A stretch of 35,261 bases of DNA from a virus. Position numbers and translations under genes: made by a program. The stretch is from the IMG/VR virus record IMGVR_UViG_3300046003_005507, positions 1 through 35,261 of that record; one strand, given 5' to 3'. Below are positions 1 through 7,601 of the stretch, one piece after another (position 1 is the first letter of the stretch; each line of letters begins with the position of its first letter). The notes beneath the pieces were generated by a model, which was not told the DNA's origin, did not search any database, and worked only from the letters and a program-made list of their open reading frames with translations.

Positions 1-504
1 AGATACTGTGAAACTGGTGCATATGCCGGTCGTATCATTGTCCCGTCTTACGATCACACCAACCAATTAAATTATTTTACTGCACGGTCTTTTTACGAGG
101 GTGGGATGAAATATAAGAATCCTCCTGTAACAAAGAATATTGTGTGTTTTGAAAATATGACAAATTGGGAGGATCAAATAATTTTATGTGAGGGCATGTT
201 TGATGCTATATCTCTTAGGAGAAATGCTATACCGTTACTTGGCAAAACGATCCCGAAGAATTTGGAAAAGGCATTATTACAAAACAAAGTAAAAGATGTA
301 ATTATTTTCTTGGACGAAGATGCACAATCTGACGCTATGAAATTGGAACAACATCTTAAACAATATGAAATGAATGTCAGCATCGTCTTAACGAAAGGTA
401 AAGATGCAGCTGACATGGGGTTCGAAACTGCGTGGGAAGAAATCAGCAAATCTCGTAGTACAAATTTTAAAGAATACATTGAACAACGGTTATTAAATAT
501 ATGA
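1..504 (+). CDS. DnaG-type DNA primase, C-terminal part (5' end outside window)
   Basis: The open frame is already running at base 1, so the N-terminus lies outside the window; an internal ATG at 106 is not a convincing start because conserved primase sequence precedes it. Early residues contain GRIIVP followed by an aromatic stretch and TARSF, resembling the DnaG segment where the catalytic core begins. A Toprim fold follows: the glutamate of CEGMFDA (codon at 190) and the DED acidic cluster (codons 313-319) are the expected metal ligands, and KDAADMG near the end matches the KDP-ADMG type motif. In T4-like phages the primase (gp61) makes RNA primers with the gp41 helicase. Its stop overlaps the start of the next gene by four bases (ATGA), suggesting translational coupling of replication and recombination functions. 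The family call is firm; equivalence to gp61 is inferred. Confidence 0.78.
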   Translation, partial: RYCETGAYAGRIIVPSYDHTNQLNYFTARSFYEGGMKYKNPPVTKNIVCFENMTNWEDQIILCEGMFDAISLRRNAIPLLGKTIPKNLEKALLQNKVKDVIIFLDEDAQSDAMKLEQHLKQYEMNVSIVLTKGKDAADMGFETAWEEISKSRSTNFKEYIEQRLLNI

Positions 505-3500
505 TTATACCAGTACATTTTGATACACTAAAATCAATAGTTCACATTGCGGATACGCATATAAGATTATTCCGCCGTCATGAAGAATATGAAGCGGCAT
601 TTGAAACACTGTACGCAGATATTCGCAAAAAGAATCTCAGAGATTTCATCATTGTATTGGCCGGAGATATTGTCCATGCAAAGACCGATATGTCACCAGA
701 AATGGTGGAAGTTACTTCACGATTCTTATCTAACATTGCCAACATTGCCCCTACGATTTTAATTGCGGGTAACCACGATTGCAATCTCGCAAACACCAAT
801 AGATTAGATAGTCTAACCCCAATCGTCAACAGTCTACAACACCCAGACTTACATTACATTAAATATTCGGCAATCGTCACCGTTGCTGATACTAATTTTG
901 CAATCATGTCTATTTTTGACGAGGCAACAGAATGGCCTCGTGCGCAAGAATGTGATGCACCAAATAAAATTGCACTGTACCACGGACCTGTACACGGTTC
1001 AACGACCGATGCGGGATTTACGATTACAAATCGACACGTGCATGTGGATACATTTAATGGATTCGACGCTGTACTTTTAGGAGATATTCATAAACACCAA
1101 GTACTCCAAGAGAGTAATCCTATTATCGTATATGCATCGAGCCTAATCCAACAGAATCATGGCGAAAGTCTTGAGAATCATGGATGGTGTTTATGGAATG
1201 TTCCCAATAGGTCATTTGAGTTTGTTCCACTTAATAATGATTATGGATATGTAACTTTAGAGGCGTCAAACGGAAATATTACCTATCCGTCACATATGCC
1301 GAAAAACGTTCGCATGCGATTGTTTACGGGTGACCTTGATAACACACAAGTAAAAAAGATTATTACCACGCTCCGCACCAATCACAACATCATTGAACTC
1401 AGTGTCAATAAAAGTCGGTTTAACAAAACGATTAATCGGTCTACCACGGTTGCCCATGACGCAATGGATCTCACCGATGTGTCATTGCAGAATACGTTAA
1501 TCACCGATTGGTTGACACGAAATAATACGTCATTAGATGTGGATGTGTTAACTGCTGTCCATCGCATTAATAAAGACCTCAATAGTAAAATTCACCACGA
1601 TGATCAGTCAAGAAATATTCACTGGCGTCCGCTGAAATTTACCTTTTCCAATATGTTTTCATATGGAGAAGATAATGAAATTAATTTTACCGATATGAAG
1701 GGATTGTATGGAATATTTGCCGCAAACGCCAGTGGTAAAAGTTCCATCATGGATTCGTTGATGTTTTGTCTATACGACAAGACTCCACGGGCATTCAAGG
1801 GCGATCATATTATTAATAATCGCAAGGATACGTTTGAATGCGAACTCACCTTTGAAATCAATAACGAAGTGTATGGTATCAAGCGAAATGGTACTCGTAA
1901 GAAAAACGGAGATGTCAAGGTTGATGCGCAATTCTGGAAGGTTACTTCTACTGGTAATGTTTCTTTAAATGGCGAAGACCGTCGAGATACGAATGCTAAT
2001 ATTCGTAATTATGTGGGATCATATGAAGACTTTGTAATGACGGCATTGAGTGGACAAACCAGTAATGCTTTGTTCATTGATAAGTCACATTCGGAACGGA
2101 AAGATTTGCTTATTCAGTTTATGGGATTGAATATCTTCGATAAATTATTTGATGCTGCCCACGATGAAGCAAAGGAAATTACGGGGGTTCTTAAACGATT
2201 TAAAAAATCAGAAGTCACCGATAATATTGCGTCTACACATAATCAACTGACTACGGCACAACAAGAAGTGTCGCACGTTGAAGTAGAACATATGGAACTC
2301 AAAGAAAGTCGTGAATTACTTGATGATGTATTAATTTCTACACAAGAATTAAAACGTCCCGTTCCACCAACGTCTGGTAATCTTGTTGATTTAACTGCTG
2401 CATTAACTAAGGCAACCACCAATCGTAAGATAGCGCAAGAAGATGTAGCCATTGCAGAATATGCATTGACTAATAGTAACGCAGATTTAACTGATGCGCT
2501 AGGTGACTTTGAGCAATATAATATGGTTGCTCTTAAGGAATCCGTTGCAAACTGGAATAAGTTAAATGATATTTTGGTAACGGGTAATAGTGCGCTTCGT
2601 GTTGTTAATACCAAGATTGATGAAAAGACAAAGTTCAAGAATAAACTGTCCAGTTACAAGTATAATTTAAATTGTGATGTATGTGTCACCAACAATGCAT
2701 CGGTTATTGAAGATTTGGGTGCGGTAAATAATGAATTAGATGAGTTAAATGCAAAACGACTTATCCAAGAAGATTCCATCACTCAGATTATTGATAAGAT
2801 GAAACCGTTAGAAGCGGATAAAGAACTATATGAAGAAGCACTTGTTGCACAAAAAGAAATTGAAGTATGTGGGTTTACCGTCGAAAAGTCAAAAACTGTG
2901 CTGGCAAACTGCAAGGTAGTTCTTGAAAAGATAGAAATTTCTATTCCTAATATTGAAAATGAGATTGTTGTTTATAAAACCAATGAAGAAAACATCCTAC
3001 ACAATCAAACTATTGATACAGACATTGCACAGATTCAAGAAAAGATTACTACGAACAAAAAAATGATGCAATCGGTAGAACAGAATCTTCGTACTCTGCA
3101 TGGTAATATTAGTGTATTAGAATCAAAGAAGCAAGAATTGGTCAATAAGTTAAAAGAAGCAGAGGAACTGGAAATTACTTACGAAGCATACAATCAATAT
3201 ATGACGGCGGTGGGCCGTGACGGTATTCCCTACGAACTTATGAGTAAGGCAATTCCTAATATTGAATCTGAGATTAATTCAATCCTCTCACAGATTGTAG
3301 ACTTTACCGTGGCATTGGAAGTAGACGGCAAGAATATTAATGGTAAATTAATTTATGACTATGACCGTATTTGGCCATTGGAAAATTCTTCTGGCATGGA
3401 ACGATTTGTGAGTAGTCTTGCCATTCGCATTGCACTCATGAATGCGAGCAATCTTCCGAAGTCAAACTTTATGATTATTGATGAAGGCTTTGGTGTATTG

Positions 3501-3659
3501 GATGCGGAACATATGCATTCTATGCAAACGCTATTCAATTTACTCAAAACACACTTTGATTTTATATTAATAGTAAGTCACTTGGAAACTGCCCGTGATA
3601 TGGTGGATACTCTAATTGAAATTAAACGAGAGGATGGGTATTCGCAAATCTCAATTTAA
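501..3659 (+). CDS. Fused Mre11/SbcD-like nuclease and Rad50/SbcC-like ATPase (gp47-gp46 fusion)
   Basis: This 1052-residue protein carries both subunits of the recombination nuclease complex in one chain. The N-terminal third is a metallophosphoesterase: D18 and H20 of ADTH, D56 of GDIVH, GNHD at 90-93, a histidine in YHGPVHG and a final GDIHKHQ motif. From about residue 375 a Rad50-type ATPase begins with Walker A at 404-415 (NASGKSS). A long coiled coil follows, with a CxxC zinc hook at C725-C728 at its apex, then the signature SSGMERF and a Walker B, MIIDEG, at 991-996 with a downstream switch histidine. In T4 these are separate proteins that process DNA ends for recombination-dependent replication. 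The frame is uninterrupted and no internal stop separates the halves. The start overlaps the primase stop by ATGA and has no clear Shine-Dalgarno, consistent with coupling. The function call is strong. Confidence 0.93.
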   Translation: MIIPVHFDTLKSIVHIADTHIRLFRRHEEYEAAFETLYADIRKKNLRDFIIVLAGDIVHAKTDMSPEMVEVTSRFLSNIANIAPTILIAGNHDCNLANTNRLDSLTPIVNSLQHPDLHYIKYSAIVTVADTNFAIMSIFDEATEWPRAQECDAPNKIALYHGPVHGSTTDAGFTITNRHVHVDTFNGFDAVLLGDIHKHQVLQESNPIIVYASSLIQQNHGESLENHGWCLWNVPNRSFEFVPLNNDYGYVTLEASNGNITYPSHMPKNVRMRLFTGDLDNTQVKKIITTLRTNHNIIELSVNKSRFNKTINRSTTVAHDAMDLTDVSLQNTLITDWLTRNNTSLDVDVLTAVHRINKDLNSKIHHDDQSRNIHWRPLKFTFSNMFSYGEDNEINFTDMKGLYGIFAANASGKSSIMDSLMFCLYDKTPRAFKGDHIINNRKDTFECELTFEINNEVYGIKRNGTRKKNGDVKVDAQFWKVTSTGNVSLNGEDRRDTNANIRNYVGSYEDFVMTALSGQTSNALFIDKSHSERKDLLIQFMGLNIFDKLFDAAHDEAKEITGVLKRFKKSEVTDNIASTHNQLTTAQQEVSHVEVEHMELKESRELLDDVLISTQELKRPVPPTSGNLVDLTAALTKATTNRKIAQEDVAIAEYALTNSNADLTDALGDFEQYNMVALKESVANWNKLNDILVTGNSALRVVNTKIDEKTKFKNKLSSYKYNLNCDVCVTNNASVIEDLGAVNNELDELNAKRLIQEDSITQIIDKMKPLEADKELYEEALVAQKEIEVCGFTVEKSKTVLANCKVVLEKIEISIPNIENEIVVYKTNEENILHNQTIDTDIAQIQEKITTNKKMMQSVEQNLRTLHGNISVLESKKQELVNKLKEAEELEITYEAYNQYMTAVGRDGIPYELMSKAIPNIESEINSILSQIVDFTVALEVDGKNINGKLIYDYDRIWPLENSSGMERFVSSLAIRIALMNASNLPKSNFMIIDEGFGVLDAEHMHSMQTLFNLLKTHFDFILIVSHLETARDMVDTLIEIKREDGYSQISI

Positions 3660-3672
3660 ACGGGGAGTAAAC

Positions 3673-3680
3673 TATTTATA
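3673..3680 (+). promoter_or_regulatory. Putative late promoter box TATTTATA before the fibre gene
   Basis: The octamer TATTTATA ends 29 bases before the ATG at 3709, in the only gap between the Mre11-Rad50 gene and the fibre gene. The same octamer at nearly the same distance precedes several other leading genes in this window. By analogy with the T4 late -10 box (TATAAATA, no -35 element) transcription would start a few bases downstream. Promoter activity is inferred from position and recurrence. Confidence 0.55.
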
Positions 3681-3708
3681 CATACCCACGGATATAACTG
3701 AGAAGTGA

Positions 3709-6063
3709 ATGGCACGTACCAGAAAATCTATACAACCGTTAAATCTTTATAAATATGATGTTCTTATAGAAGATAAGGCCGCCAGATCAGATTACTTCAA
3801 AGTCACACAATTTGATGGTAATTTTTATGGCGGCCGTAATGCGTTTCTACTGGCAGGAAATGTGGCGTTACGTCCAAATTCAAAAATACTCGCCGAAATA
3901 TTAAACAAAGATGGAAATACTGTATATAGCGCCCCGGTTGCATTTTTCATAGAAGGCAACTCACGACTTGTACAAATTGAAGTATATAATGATACACCTA
4001 TTGGACCTGGAAAAATTGTATTGTTGGGGAGTGTTGATACGTACTTAGATGGAACGCCGATTCCTGATATCTGGCGCGGTAAATATAATGTTCGGTGGAC
4101 GGCAGACGTAGCAATTTCTCCACTGATAGAAAATAAAACACCCATTCGATTTCAAACTCCCCCGTCAGTGGTGGTAGAGGAAAAATTCTACTTTTCACCC
4201 AGCTCATCATTGTTTACAGAGCAACTTGCGGCGACGGCAAGTATTGAACTTACGCCAAAATATTATAATGTATTTCCAAATGGATATTTAGCAAAGATTC
4301 GTGGAGCTGGGCAATATGAGGCTGATTATTTGAACGGCTTCATCACAGGAACAATTACGTTTAGTAGTGCCACCGTCTCCGAAACGGCGAGTGTTAGTAT
4401 ACCAATCACTAAAATTTATAACAAAGACCTTGCAGAATCCAACGGAACATTAATTTATACTAATAACGGAACACTAATATTGGGTGGTGTGATAAGTAGT
4501 AGCGGAATATATACTACCGAAATTCAACCACTGGGGTCAGTTTTAGTGAGTAGTAGTATCAATATTCAATATGGTAAATTAACCACTGCTAATTTAGGAT
4601 CAAGTGTGTCATTTGCAAAACTCCGACTAGTAGATCTAAAAACAATATCTGGTGAAATTAACAAAATTAGATTGTCTTATAAACCCACCACTGAACCCGG
4701 TGAGTTTGTATCACTGGGAGATATAAATACCACCGTTACTGAATTGGTGGCGGTAGACAGCGGTAGTAAAATTGTAAACACTGGCAACTTTGGTGATGTA
4801 ACAATTGCTGATTATTGGTATAGCGAAACCATGTCATTACAAAAAAATGACTATGAACCAATTTTACCTTTATATTACATCTCTTCGTCGCTGTCATCTT
4901 CATATCTTCCCATCGTGTACTCGTCTAATGTGTTATTAGATGCAATAACTGCAACTCCACAAATTGTTAGTAGTAGTTACATTAACAATGTTTCATACTT
5001 TATTGGAACAAAAACTACTAATGCAATACAACTATTCCCCCGAGGAGAATATACACTTGCATTTGATGCAATTGTAAGTCGTACATCGGCATCAATTACA
5101 CTAAATCAAAATGATTATTCATTAGAAGTATATTTAGTAAAAGAACCAGGCGTTGGAGGGAAAATACTAAATACGGATTCCCGTGGACAATTGCTGGGCA
5201 CGTTATCACCAACATCTACCTTTCAACGACAAAATTTTGAAAGCACGGAGTTCAACTTCATACCCAAAATTATTAATACTGGTAATTTTGGATTGCGATT
5301 TGTGGCATATGGTGGATTTTGGAACATTGCAAACGTATCAGTAAAACCTGCACAAGAACCGTTCTTCAGTCCAGATGAAATTGATGTACTTATACCTAAT
5401 ATCAATTATGTCAATAAAATATTAACTTTTAAGGCACAATATTTAGATGTTAATAACAACTCCATTGGATTAGCTACACTTTCAGTGCCCACATATTTCG
5501 TTGGATCATCTATTAGTGCATCGAATAGTATAACGGGTGGAGTTACAAATTATATTCCTTTGTGGACAAGTTCAACGGCATTATCATCTAGTATATTATA
5601 TCAAAGCGGTAGTAATATCGGTATTGGAACAACGGTTCCAAGTGCATCCTTGCACGTGTCGGGTACCGTAATGGTACAATCAATAATTGAAAGAGTGGCA
5701 GTAACTGCCTCGGCACCACCAACCACATTAAATTATAATGTGCTAGATCAAGCAATATTGTTCCATAGTGCAAGTTCAACCACAAATTGGACATTAAATT
5801 TCCGTGGTAACGCAAACACAACACTAAATAGCACGATGTATTCGGGGCAAAGTTTAACGGCAACCGTGTTAGTATTAAATGCAGCAACTGCATATTCTGC
5901 ATCGGCATATCGAATTGATGGTGCGGCAATTACGCCACGGTGGCAGGGAGGAACATCTGGTTCGGCAAACATCAACAGTCTTGATGCACATACGTTCACC
6001 ATCATAAAAACGTCGGCGTCGGCGTCATATATATTGCTGGGATCAATTACCAAGTACACATAA
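3709..6063 (+). CDS. Large virion fibre/tail structural protein
   Basis: This 784-residue protein is beta-rich and full of Ser, Thr, Asn and Ile, with no enzymatic motif, as is usual for phage fibre or fibre-attached proteins. Residues about 610-655 contain TNYIPLWT, a NIGIGTT-x-PSASLHVSG segment and surrounding repeats, a pattern common in fibres just before a C-terminal trimer-forming or receptor-binding domain. The last 130 residues form a separate Thr/Ser/Ala-rich beta domain. It lies directly upstream of a glycine-rich adhesin-like gene, separated by one base, so the pair probably forms part of the host-recognition apparatus. The ATG at 3709 follows a weak GAGAAG Shine-Dalgarno. Which fibre it corresponds to in T4 (short, long or baseplate-wedge spike) cannot be decided. 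The structural call is fairly sure; the exact role is inferred. Confidence 0.7.
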   Translation: MARTRKSIQPLNLYKYDVLIEDKAARSDYFKVTQFDGNFYGGRNAFLLAGNVALRPNSKILAEILNKDGNTVYSAPVAFFIEGNSRLVQIEVYNDTPIGPGKIVLLGSVDTYLDGTPIPDIWRGKYNVRWTADVAISPLIENKTPIRFQTPPSVVVEEKFYFSPSSSLFTEQLAATASIELTPKYYNVFPNGYLAKIRGAGQYEADYLNGFITGTITFSSATVSETASVSIPITKIYNKDLAESNGTLIYTNNGTLILGGVISSSGIYTTEIQPLGSVLVSSSINIQYGKLTTANLGSSVSFAKLRLVDLKTISGEINKIRLSYKPTTEPGEFVSLGDINTTVTELVAVDSGSKIVNTGNFGDVTIADYWYSETMSLQKNDYEPILPLYYISSSLSSSYLPIVYSSNVLLDAITATPQIVSSSYINNVSYFIGTKTTNAIQLFPRGEYTLAFDAIVSRTSASITLNQNDYSLEVYLVKEPGVGGKILNTDSRGQLLGTLSPTSTFQRQNFESTEFNFIPKIINTGNFGLRFVAYGGFWNIANVSVKPAQEPFFSPDEIDVLIPNINYVNKILTFKAQYLDVNNNSIGLATLSVPTYFVGSSISASNSITGGVTNYIPLWTSSTALSSSILYQSGSNIGIGTTVPSASLHVSGTVMVQSIIERVAVTASAPPTTLNYNVLDQAILFHSASSTTNWTLNFRGNANTTLNSTMYSGQSLTATVLVLNAATAYSASAYRIDGAAITPRWQGGTSGSANINSLDAHTFTIIKTSASASYILLGSITKYT

Positions 6064-6064
6064 T

Positions 6065-7111
6065 ATGACGCCGGTATTAGGAACATTTAGTGCTGGATCA
6101 GCACGAGGATATAGAGGAAACGTGGCGGCCGCAACACCGACGCCAACGCCAACACCAACTGTAACCCCAACGTTAACTCCAACGTTAACACCAACACCCA
6201 CGGTTACGCCAACACCAACGCCCACGGCAACGCCAACGCCAACACCCACGGCACCAGCATTTGCTATAACTTATTTAGTAGTAGCCGGTGGCGGCGGTGG
6301 TGGAAATAACCGTGGCGGCGGGGGTGGAGCCGGTGGGTTATTACAAGGAACAACATCTCCATCCATTGGCTTCAGTTACGCAGTTTCCGTGGGCCCAGGT
6401 GGTGGCTCTCAAACAAACGGAACAAATTCTAGTGCAATTGGATTCACTGCAACTGGAGGTGGTGCAGGAGGTACCCATTCAAGTCCTGCCAATGGATCAT
6501 CCGGTGGGTCTGGAGGAGGATGTGCTATGTGCTATGGTGGACTTTCTTTTAGTGGGGGATCAAACACCGCAGGACAGGGAAATATTGGCGGCAGCGCCAC
6601 CTTTACCAGAGCAACTTGGTGCACGACGGTCGTGCCAGCCGGATTAGAAATTAGAAATACAGGCGGCGGCGGCGGCGCAAGTAGTGCAGGATTGAATGGC
6701 GTTGGAACTCGTACAGTTAATAATCAAAAACCAAATGGCGGATCAGGTACAACCGCGTTCGGAGTCACATATGCCGGCGGCGGCGGCGGCGCATCGGGCG
6801 ACGATGACACATACTTTGCTTGCTATGATGGCGGATCATCTGGACCTGGCGCCGGCGGCTCAGGCGGCGGAGGTACTGGGGCAGACGGTTATAATGGACT
6901 TTCACCAAGCGCCGGTACAGTGAATAGAGGCGGAGGGGGAGGCGGAGGTAAATCAGGAGGAAGTGGCGCTTCAGGAGGTAGTGGAATTGTCGTTATACAG
7001 TTCCTAGACAGCTATCCGGCCGCAACAGTTACGGGGTCACCAACATATGTTGTATCAGGTGGATATCGTACATACACATTTACTGGAACCGGAACAATTA
7101 CTTTCAATTAA
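6065..7111 (+). CDS. Pro-Thr repeat linker plus glycine-rich adhesin-like tail protein
   Basis: The 348 residues divide into a short N-terminal anchor (1-23), a Pro-Thr dipeptide repeat linker (24-62) and a strongly glycine-rich body starting with YLVVAGGGGGG at about 70. The body has many GGGGG and GGGAGG runs and ends with an RTYTFTGTGTITF strand. Runs of glycine separated by short hydrophobic or polar segments recall polyglycine-II sandwich adhesins such as phage S16 gp38, which bind the host surface. The PT linker would act as a stiff extended spacer. The gene starts one base after the upstream fibre stop, so the two are probably co-translated. Base composition is richer in G than its neighbours because of the glycine codons. 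Receptor binding is inferred from composition and context; the protein could instead be a fibre-shaft or decoration protein. Confidence 0.65.
   Translation: MTPVLGTFSAGSARGYRGNVAAATPTPTPTPTVTPTLTPTLTPTPTVTPTPTPTATPTPTPTAPAFAITYLVVAGGGGGGNNRGGGGGAGGLLQGTTSPSIGFSYAVSVGPGGGSQTNGTNSSAIGFTATGGGAGGTHSSPANGSSGGSGGGCAMCYGGLSFSGGSNTAGQGNIGGSATFTRATWCTTVVPAGLEIRNTGGGGGASSAGLNGVGTRTVNNQKPNGGSGTTAFGVTYAGGGGGASGDDDTYFACYDGGSSGPGAGGSGGGGTGADGYNGLSPSAGTVNRGGGGGGGKSGGSGASGGSGIVVIQFLDSYPAATVTGSPTYVVSGGYRTYTFTGTGTITFN
6134..6250 (+). repeat. Hexanucleotide tandem repeat (CCAACR-like) encoding the Pro-Thr linker
   Basis: About 117 bases consist of imperfect six-base units of the type ACNCCA/CCAACG, each encoding Pro-Thr with occasional Val, Leu or Ala substitutions. 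Because the unit is six bases, gain or loss of units keeps the reading frame and would only change linker length. The copies have diverged at third positions, which lowers slippage but still allows recombination between copies. Confidence 0.85.
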
Positions 7112-7118
7112 AAAAACT

Positions 7119-7484
7119 ATGGCACATTTTGCAAAGATTGACGATAATAATGTTGTTTTGGAGATATTGGTGGTTCATAACAACGAGTTAATTAATGAAC
7201 ATGGGGTGGAGCTAGAAGAACTTGGAGTTCAATTTTTATCTAGTATATTCAATCATACGAATTGGAAACAAACATCGTATAATAAAACATTTAGAAAGAA
7301 TTATGCCGGCATTGGGTATACCTATGATGCATCCCGTGATGCGTTTATACCACCCAAACCATATAATTCGTGGATACTAAACGCAGATAATTGTCAATGG
7401 GAGCCACCAATATTACACCCAGACGATGGAAAAATTTATATTTGGAATGAAGATATACTATCTTGGAGTTTATTAGGAACATGA
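7119..7484 (+). CDS. Conserved small phage protein of unknown function (fibre-module neighbour)
   Basis: An open frame extends upstream to 7047, but the better start is the ATG at 7119: it follows the adhesin stop and gives a 121-residue protein beginning MAHFAKIDDNNVV, a start familiar from many marine T4-like phages. The sequence contains WKQTSYNKTFRKNYAGIG, then DAFIPPKPY and a Trp-rich end, a pattern I recognise as a widespread aquatic-phage family without an assigned function. There is no signal peptide, membrane segment or catalytic motif. Its place directly after two fibre genes suggests a structural or fibre-assembly role, but this is inference from context only. Confidence 0.75.
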   Translation: MAHFAKIDDNNVVLEILVVHNNELINEHGVELEELGVQFLSSIFNHTNWKQTSYNKTFRKNYAGIGYTYDASRDAFIPPKPYNSWILNADNCQWEPPILHPDDGKIYIWNEDILSWSLLGT

Positions 7485-7566
7485 ATACATTAGCGCAAGA
7501 TGATGAGTTATTGAATTATAGTTGGTGCATAGCAATCCATGATTGATGTTATCTAATAACAACTGA

Positions 7567-7574
7567 TATTTATA
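7567..7574 (+). promoter_or_regulatory. Putative late promoter box TATTTATA before the 1508-residue gene
   Basis: TATTTATA ends 28 bases before the GTG start at 7602, in a 117-base gap that otherwise holds no convincing gene. An AGGAG Shine-Dalgarno at 7591-7595 follows with six bases to the start codon, so box, leader and ribosome site form a complete small 5' region. Confidence 0.55.
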
Positions 7575-7601
7575 ACAATAAGATTAACTTAGGAGTATTC
7601 C

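Noticed and set aside
174-518. Minus-strand open frames throughout the window
   Set aside because: They lie entirely within strong + strand genes, have no ribosome sites or recognisable products, and are shadows of coding sequence.
3749-3756. Forward TATAAATA as a T4-type late promoter
   Set aside because: It lies within coding sequence with no gene start at a suitable distance downstream.
6043-6249. Minus-strand Gly-Val repeat ORF opposite the Pro-Thr linker
   Set aside because: It is the reverse reading of the hexanucleotide repeat, so its apparent regularity is an artefact.
6290-6980. Glycine-codon runs as a possible CRISPR or structural repeat array
   Set aside because: The repeats are irregular, in frame and explained by the glycine-rich protein; there are no spacers.
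7481-7546. 21-codon ORF (MNTLAQDDELL start) overlapping the previous stop by ATGA
   Set aside because: Too short to support, with no recognisable sequence and followed by a promoter-like region; it may be a decayed gene end.
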